Below, piece by piece: positions 59,101 to 64,000 of a DNA stretch of 64,000 nucleotides. The DNA is from Kingdonia uniflora. Taxonomy: Eukaryota; Streptophyta; Magnoliopsida; Ranunculales; Circaeasteraceae. Position numbers and translations under genes: made by a program. The notes beneath the pieces are model-generated. The model saw nothing but the letters and a program-made list of their open reading frames with translations. It had not been told where the DNA came from and did not search any database. The stretch's first letter is position 1. Every line of letters starts with the position of its first letter. The stretch spans positions 1 to 64,000 of the forward strand of contig JACGCM010002086.1 in assembly GCA_014058105.1 (NCBI GenBank), in the 5' to 3' direction.

Positions 59101-59800
59101 GTTGGAGTAAGGCCTCTATAAGGAAATATGAGGTTATGCCTAGACTAAAACTATTCTAATTATAATGCAACCTAAAAAAGGAAAGCTGAGATACCGATGA
59201 GTAAAGAACCTACCCACAAATTCCTATGTGCATAACACATACAACATTCCCTTTGTATATCGTAATAACTCTTGTTTTACCATACTCTCCCACCCTCATT
59301 GAGCAAAATGATCTTTCACACTAGGCAAAACAATTATGTCCCGTATCTTATTTACTTCTTCTCCACTATGTCCACGGGATTTCGCTCTCAACTTACTACT
59401 ACTATTCCATCACTCACTCTCTAAAGATTGAAACTTTATACAATTAAAGCAAACCCCAGATTGAAATAACCAAAATCCGATTAACCCATACTAAAATTCA
59501 ACAAAAATGCGATAATCAAATCAACTACAATTAGACCCAATATGAGCAAATACTCACATTGAGAACACGAGAAATCCCTTGAGTCTTCAAAAGCTCAGCA
59601 CGAGCAGCGTTATCATAACTCCCCAAATACAGAAACTCTGGCAAAATCTCCGAGGGAAAAGCACTTACATGAAACCCTCCTGATGTTGCCTGTGTTGGTA
59701 GAGCAATTCGATGACCACAAACCCCACAAACCTCTCCTTCTTCATACTTGTGGTAATGGCCGCAAATCCCACATGGGTTCTCTCTCTCTCTCTTCCTCAT
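47164..59800 (-). CDS. IBR5: Dual-specificity protein phosphatase IBR5
   Basis: Five exons on the minus strand: 59800-59558, 54806-54707, 52987-52930, 52842-52736 and 47444-47164. GT-AG borders and phases give 262 residues, close to the 257 of Arabidopsis IBR5. The start MRKRERENPC follows an extra ATG at 59803. An N-terminal Cys pair pattern (CGICGHYH, CGVCGH) precedes AFPSEILPEFLYLGSYDNA. The phosphatase loop HCMSGKNRS has catalytic Cys128 and Arg134. The C-terminus is Pro/Phe-rich and ends AMDGS, as in IBR5. In Arabidopsis IBR5 dephosphorylates MPK12 and modulates auxin and ABA responses. Introns 1 (4.75 kb) and 4 (5.3 kb) are unusually long and filled with insertions. A long (CT)n lies in its 5' leader. 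Confidence 0.95.
48128..48268 (+). mobile_element. tRNA-derived SINE in IBR5 intron 4
   Basis: A box A-like TGGCCCAGTGG and a box B-like GGTTCGAAACC stand about 45 bp apart. An A-rich 3' end (GCAAAAAAAAG) follows, and AGCTTT lies on both sides (near 48121 and 48267). It is antisense to IBR5 and no tRNA cloverleaf is present. Confidence 0.65.
48690..52225 (+). mobile_element. LINE (L1-type) remnant in IBR5 intron 4
   Basis: On the + strand, in broken frames, come an endonuclease fragment near 48750 (NNCKIWLMWKPN-like), the linker ending DANAGFFHKVSHIRRQG (48930), reverse transcriptase pieces LRQGDPFSPSLSILGEEVL (50080) and YADDILAF (50228), and zf-RVT-like sequence. An RNase H domain at 51683-52219 is still open for 178 codons (NIDSASCGNPGPSGGNG; IAELLAVLHGLR). 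It has many frameshifts, so it is dead. It is antisense to IBR5. Confidence 0.8.
57545..57980 (+). promoter_or_regulatory. Promoter-like segment with short frame in IBR5 intron 1
   Basis: TATAAATAAGAG (57600) is followed by the telo-box-like GAAACCCTAGCCG (57662) and a pyrimidine/purine-rich leader, as in translation-related plant genes. A 71-codon frame, 57764-57979, follows (MRLEDDIVMGAIQSV; PPPIYGFS end). It resembles no family I know. It may be a captured promoter or an LTR fragment. It is antisense to IBR5. Confidence 0.35.
58250..58540 (+). other. Hairpin-forming segment with a 59-codon frame
   Basis: AAAGACCTTCCATTTCGTCT (58251) pairs with AAGATGGAAGGTCTTT (58361-58376) over about 30 bp. 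An ATG inside the right arm opens a 59-codon frame (MEGLSLYPIEGFQKQSESS...) to 58540. Neither has a known counterpart. Confidence 0.3.
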
Positions 59801-59872
59801 CATCAACTCACTCCCTCTCTCTCTCTCTCTCTCTCTCTCAGCTCTCTCTCTCTCTCTCTCTCAAGCTCTAAT
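59778..59872. repeat. (CT)n microsatellite in the IBR5 leader
   Basis: Long CT runs on + (GA on the sense strand) from within the first codons into the 5' leader. Such GAGA tracts are common in plant 5' UTRs. Confidence 0.8.
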
Positions 59873-59949
59873 GGAGTTGTAAAGTTTAATCGATTGCGTG
59901 AAGTTGTGATTTGCGGAGTTGGGGTTTCAAAGTCGGAGTTGTTTTAAGA

Positions 59950-60838
59950 GAGTATTTTTAATTCTAACACAAACAGGGATCACCGTCATATAGTGGATCC
60001 AAATTTCATGTATAATCTAGAACGTTGATTTTCTTTAAGATGTACATATGGAGTTAGATTGGGTTTCTTCAATCACAATTAGACTGTCTCCAACGGTGCC
60101 TCGAAACTTTAGTTTCATGTTTGAAACTTGAGTTTTATGTTTGCGAACGGGCTGGAGTTGAGATGTGAGGCGTCTATTGTGTGGTATATAACAGGTGGTT
60201 AAATTTTAGGCGTCTAAAGTTTTTTTCCTCGAAATAACTAAACATGCGTATAAGTTTAAGACTCAGGTTGTGCTCGGTTCACAGCACCAAACTGCGATTG
60301 CAAGCGGGTGCAATTGGCATGTCACTTTTGTGATCGGTTAGGGGTCATGCACTGTGATACAAATGCATGATGATGCAACAAATTTAAATTTCCTTCGTGT
60401 ATCAAGTGCAACAGCTTGCAACCCCAAATGCTTTGCATTGTGATGCAATGTAACACAATACACTTTGCGCCATCTTGCAAAATGCAACCGCTTGCGGTGT
60501 ACCAAACACAACCTAGAGATTTGAGTTAGAAACTGTATGAGATGATATTAGGGTTGTGAACTTGTAATCAATGTACTCGACTTGTAGTAAGACACAAGAT
60601 TCTGGTCAGTTAAGCAAATAGGCAACGGTCGAAGTTAACTACAATACAACTTTATATTTGGGCCACTGAAATAACAAACAATCAGTACATAGCTTCAACT
60701 TCATATTGAAGAGAATCGTGAATAATTAAAGTGACTTTTCCTTTCGAAGATTTGTGTATAGTTATTTACATTAGATACTTTGAAGAAAAAAAATAGTATC
60801 CAATGTTGTTACATAGAAAGTTTGATTTCGATATAAGT
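59950..60838. other. IBR5 upstream region with a MITE-like element
   Basis: CAGGTTGTGCTCGGTTCACA (60266) and the inverse of GGTGTACCAAACACAACCTA (to 60516) form imperfect inverted ends around TGCAAGCGGGTGCAATT-like repeats, suggesting a hAT-type MITE of about 250 bp. Nothing else is recognised. Confidence 0.4.
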
Positions 60839-61270
60839 TTACAAAAGCGATATCCATAAAGCTACCAAAACTTCATAACAACCTACATTGTTGTTATAAA
60901 ATAAAAACCAACAATATATAATATATACTGAAAGTAACAAAAAAAATGCCACCCAAACCTCAAGAGCTGTCTCCTCTAGACGCCCCTCCATGAACTGAGG
61001 AGACGAAGAAGAAGTATATATATATATACATATATATAATTGCAGTTTAGTTTCAGCTATATGAAAAAGCTGATCAAAAAACATTTGGTGCACATAAACA
61101 GAAAATCCAAATCGAGTATGATCTATGCTTCATTATGACGATAAAACTTTTATCATCCGAAAGTATCAAAACAAATAGTAAGGATGTTAATATTCTCATT
61201 AGTCAAATAAGGATGTTGGAGTCTGCATTGTATTCATTGCACTAGGTACATAAGAAGAGGGAGGTCTAAA

Positions 61271-61653
61271 CAATCAAAAAAGCATTGTGGCAAAACTTAC
61301 GTATCTACAATTTTATCTTTTTCTTTTTCTTTTTCCCCCCTTTTTTTTTGGGAAAAAGCAAGAGAACAAACTTTATTTAAAAAAAATAAATCGATGGCAA
61401 TGCCTTTTACAGCTCCCTAGCTCAATAAATATTGGGTGCTAGACAGATTTATTTGTTTATGAGAATATATGAGATTGTCTACACATAAATCTGCCTAACA
61501 CCCAAGTTTTATTAATCCAAGGAGCTGTAAAAAGGGCATTGCCTTCAATTTTGTTCTTAATAAAGTTTTCCCTCTTGCTTTTTTCACAAAAAAAAGAAAA
61601 AGAATAAGAAAAAGTTGCAGATACTAAGTTTTGCCACAATGTTTTTTTGATCG
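61271..61653. mobile_element. Foldback MITE, copy 1
   Basis: ATCAAAAAAGCATTGTGGCA starts the left arm (61273). The right end TAAGTTTTGCCACAATG... (61625-61651) is its inverse with 26 of 27 matches. Inner arms (GGCAATGCCTTTTACAGCTC and its inverse) make nearly the whole element a hairpin. Confidence 0.8.
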
Positions 61654-61655
61654 CT

Positions 61656-61849
61656 TTTGTGTCGCAAATTTTACGAAAAGCGACAGATATTACGACTTAG
61701 TTTGCAGTCGTAATATTACGACTCATGTAAAAGTCACAAACAAAAAACTACTGCAAAATTTACGATATTTTTTTCTACCCAAAATAAAGTCGTTTTTAGA
61801 AAAATACGACAAATTTGCCAAGTCGTTTTTTATTCTTTTTCATGTAGTG
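61656..61849 (-). mobile_element. CACTA-type transposon end
   Basis: The right edge read on minus is CACTACATGAAAAAGAATAA, typical of CACTA ends. Short GTCGTAA/TTACGAC-type subterminal repeats lie inside. Only one end is recognised. Confidence 0.45.
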
Positions 61850-62340
61850 ATATATAGGTTTCCAAAAGCGACATCCAGAAAGCTACCAAAACTTTATAAC
61901 ATGCTACATTTCTGTTAAAAAATAAAAGCCAACAGTATATAATATATACTAAATGAAAAAAAATAAAAAAAAATCACCCAAAACTCAAGAACTGTCTCCT
62001 CTCGGCGCCGCTCCATGAGTTGAGGAAAGAAGAAGAAGAGGGAAAGAGTTAAAGCGAGTGAACATCATAGAAAAAATAAATAAAATAAAATAATATATAT
62101 ATATATATATATGCACTTTAGTTTCAGTTGTATGAAAAATCTAATCAAAAAACATTTAGTGCACATAAACAGAAAATCCAAATCGAGTATGATATACACT
62201 TCATTGTAGCGATAGAACTTTTATCAGCCGAAAGTATCAAAACATCTAGTAAGGATGTTAATCTTCTCATCGATCAAATAAGGATGCAGGAGTCTACATT
62301 GTATTCATTGCATTAGGTATAGAAGGAGATGGGGGTCCAA

Positions 62341-62718
62341 GCAATCAAAAAAGCATTTTGGCAAAACTTACGTATGTGCAATTTTTCATTTTTGTTTTTT
62401 CATTTTTTTTTTTTTTTGGAAAAAGCAAGAGAAACAACTTTATTAAGAAAAAATCAAAGGCAATGCCTTTTACAGCTCTCTGACTTAATAAAACTTGGGT
62501 ACTAGACAGATTTATTTGTTTATGATAATATATGAGATCGTCTACACATAAATCTGTCTAGCACCCAAGTTTTATTAACCCAGGGAGCTGTAAAAGGCAT
62601 TGCCTTTGATTTTTTTTTTAATAAATTTTTTTACTTGTTTTTTCGCAACAAAAAAAAAAGGTTTTTTTTTTTTTTTTTTGCAAATACCTAAGTTTTGCCA
62701 CAATGTTTTTTTGATTGC
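62341..62718. mobile_element. Foldback MITE, copy 2
   Basis: Same element as 61271-61653, with the same inverted ends and inner arms, in the second copy of the duplicated block. Confidence 0.8.
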
Positions 62719-62764
62719 TTGGATAAAATGCTAATCCATTATTTGACCAACATTGGATAAAGTG

Positions 62765-63098
62765 TTAATCCATTCTTATTGCTTCTCGCCGTTGCGTATC
62801 CTCATCTCTGTATTTCTCTCCAAATAACTTTAATTGTGCATTCTCCAACTGCAGTAGAACTCCTGCCCCGGCTACCAAGTAAAGTACATTCACTCGGGAT
62901 ACTCTATATAAAGACTTGAATAATTCTTTTTCCCATATATAATAGAAAGCATTGATAGCACTTGTGTACTTCGTATCCTCGAGTGAGGTCATCATCGTCA
63001 TCCGATGCCTCACCGTATCAAATGGATATGCTCCGAGCGTACCCGCCACCGTAGTACCCGAAGCCAAAATAAATCTTTTGTAAGCATTATTTTTCCTG
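62765..63098 (-). pseudogene. ADP/ATP-carrier-like lone last exon
   Basis: After a plausible acceptor (TTTATTACAG) at 63099, the minus strand reads a mitochondrial carrier third repeat: TTVAGTLGAYPFDTVRHRM, KYTSAINAFYYIWEKE, KSLYR and YLVAGAGVL, to a stop at 62765. The carrier signature P-x-D-T-V-R is present. ADP/ATP carriers have RRRMMM where this reads RHRMTMM, and the glycine expected after KSLYR is changed. No upstream exons were found to the window end. It is either a broken fragment or the last exon of a gene starting beyond 64000. Confidence 0.6.
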
Positions 63099-63309
63099 TA
63101 ATAAAAAACACAAAAATAAATCTTCAGTAAAAAGAAGCTTTTATTAAAGAACAAATAGAATTATTAGGAGAATAAAAACAACATAAACAAGCAATAGAAT
63201 AGCAAATGAGATGTTCATAATTACATGAATATGAAATTCTCCACATTTGGACCCTCCAAACTAGTTAAGAAAACATGTATGCGCAAAGTTCAAAATTGTC
63301 GGGAATTGT

Positions 63310-63413
63310 CACTACAAGAAAAATGGGCAGTTGCCAGTGATGGTTTTTAGTTTTTACCACTGTTTTATAAGTGACAGACAAACCACAACTTTTATCGTGG
63401 CTAAAAGCATTAG
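63310..63413 (+). mobile_element. CACTA-type end
   Basis: It begins CACTACAAGAAAAATGGGCA, a typical CACTA terminus, followed by GCCAGTGATGGTTTTTAG. No partner end was identified; the MITE at 63414 follows directly. Confidence 0.5.
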
Positions 63414-63781
63414 GTGTAGCCTAGCTAAAGTATAACTAGCAAAATGAGTTGGAAAGTGATATTTGAAAAAGAAAAAAAAAAGACTCCTCAAAAACTATTA
63501 TATGTCAAAAGAAAAGTATGACGTGTAAGAAAAAAGATGTTAAAAAAAATAGTTTTAACTTTTTCAAATACTTTCTACGTATTGATTTTAGTTAAAAAAA
63601 AGTTTGCCACGTAATAAAGTTATCTAGGTGGCTACGCAAAATTTATTTCTCTCTCTTCATTGTTGAGAAAAGAAAGAATATTAAAACCCAAAATAACCAC
63701 CATATTGGGGAGACTAAAAATTTGATTTTTAGCACTTTACCATCTTTATTTTAACTATAAGGAGCTTACACTAGATGCTCT
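63414..63781. mobile_element. MITE of the AGAGCATCTAGTGTAG family, reverse orientation
   Basis: It is the reverse-complement relative of 3082-3409 and 8546-8876: it starts GTGTAGCCTAGCTAAAG and ends CTTACACTAGATGCTCT, sharing internal CTCCTCAAAAACTA and ACGTATTGATTTTAGTTAAA in order. The remaining 63782-64000 shows no gene. Confidence 0.65.
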
Positions 63782-64000
63782 GATAATCTTCAGAACATAT
63801 CCAGTAGGGTTTGGGTTTGGGTTGGGTTTGTCAACTCAAACCCAAACCCAAACTTTTGGCTTATCAACAGCTGAAAAATGGGTGTGGGTAAGCTTACGTG
63901 GATGTGTTAGAACTTAATTGGGATTGAGCTTCTCAAACTCAAAAAAACGAGTTTGGCGTACTTTTGATTACCGTCGCGTTTAAATATATTTTTTAATTTT

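Larger units (their letters stand above)
60839..62340. repeat. Direct duplication, about 0.4 kb, two copies
   Basis: 60839-61250 and 61858-62330 align from AAAGCGA(T/C)ATCCA through CAAGA(G/A)CTGTCTCCTCT, an (AT)n run and CATAAACAGAAAATCCAAAT to GTATTCATTGCA. Each copy is followed by its own foldback MITE, so the duplicated block was about 1 kb. Confidence 0.8.

Noticed and set aside
59683..59947. Serine/leucine-rich frames over the (CT)n run
   Set aside because: A pure CT microsatellite yields Ser-Leu repeats in any frame, and the true gene here is IBR5 exon 1 on the other strand.

Overview
This is about 64 kb of AT-rich nuclear DNA from a flowering plant, most likely a eudicot. The evidence is GT-AG introns, several kilobases long in places, plant-type protein families (RALF peptides, GDSL lipase, IBR5 phosphatase, DUF506) and a dense load of plant transposons. 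I cannot name the species from the sequence alone. No CRISPR array, operon, tRNA or rRNA gene was seen.

The left 37 kb is a cluster of small secreted RALF-like cysteine peptide genes. Four copies are on + (665 broken; 4963; 10339; 20120) and three on - (30477, 32002, 36755). The first three sit in tandem units of about 4.2 kb (about 50-4297, 4298-9680 and 9681-11540), with a broken fourth unit leading to the copy at 20120. The units carry a pogo/Emigrant-like MITE, a second MITE and an older retroelement-like block. Unit 2 also carries a solo Copia LTR (6097-7261, target duplication ATACA). A nearly complete Copia element (13155-19635, target duplication CCTAT) splits the fourth unit. All RALF copies share the signal peptide and a TATA box 70-97 bp upstream of the ATG. 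The four readable MGFNK-type copies also keep, out of frame, the end of a longer C-terminal tail that is in frame only in the gene at 31637-32002. I consider this the most interesting signal in the window.

Inside the cluster lie a complete three-exon GDSL esterase/lipase gene (20822-22163, +) and, convergent to it, a six-exon acyl-protein thioesterase/carboxylesterase (29477-23039, -). A 65-bp minisatellite lies between them. The thioesterase introns hold a candidate TRIM element and nested MITEs. Remnants of a LINE, a Ty3/gypsy element and a foldback element lie between the last two RALF genes.

The right half holds ordinary housekeeping and signalling genes: a mitochondrial GrpE co-chaperone (37990-42476, +), a DUF506/PDDEXK-like gene (45971-44570, -) and the dual-specificity phosphatase IBR5 (59800-47164, -). 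IBR5 has become about 12.6 kb long because its introns have collected a LINE, a SINE and other insertions. A degenerate array of GCCGAAT/ATTCGGC-type palindromes lies at about 43.5-44.3 kb. The final 4 kb holds a duplicated block with two foldback MITEs, CACTA ends, a lone ADP/ATP-carrier-like exon and an inverted copy of a MITE that also occurs in the left tandem units.

The complete genes are read from spliced reading frames with consistent phases. I ran no database search; family names rest on motif recognition.
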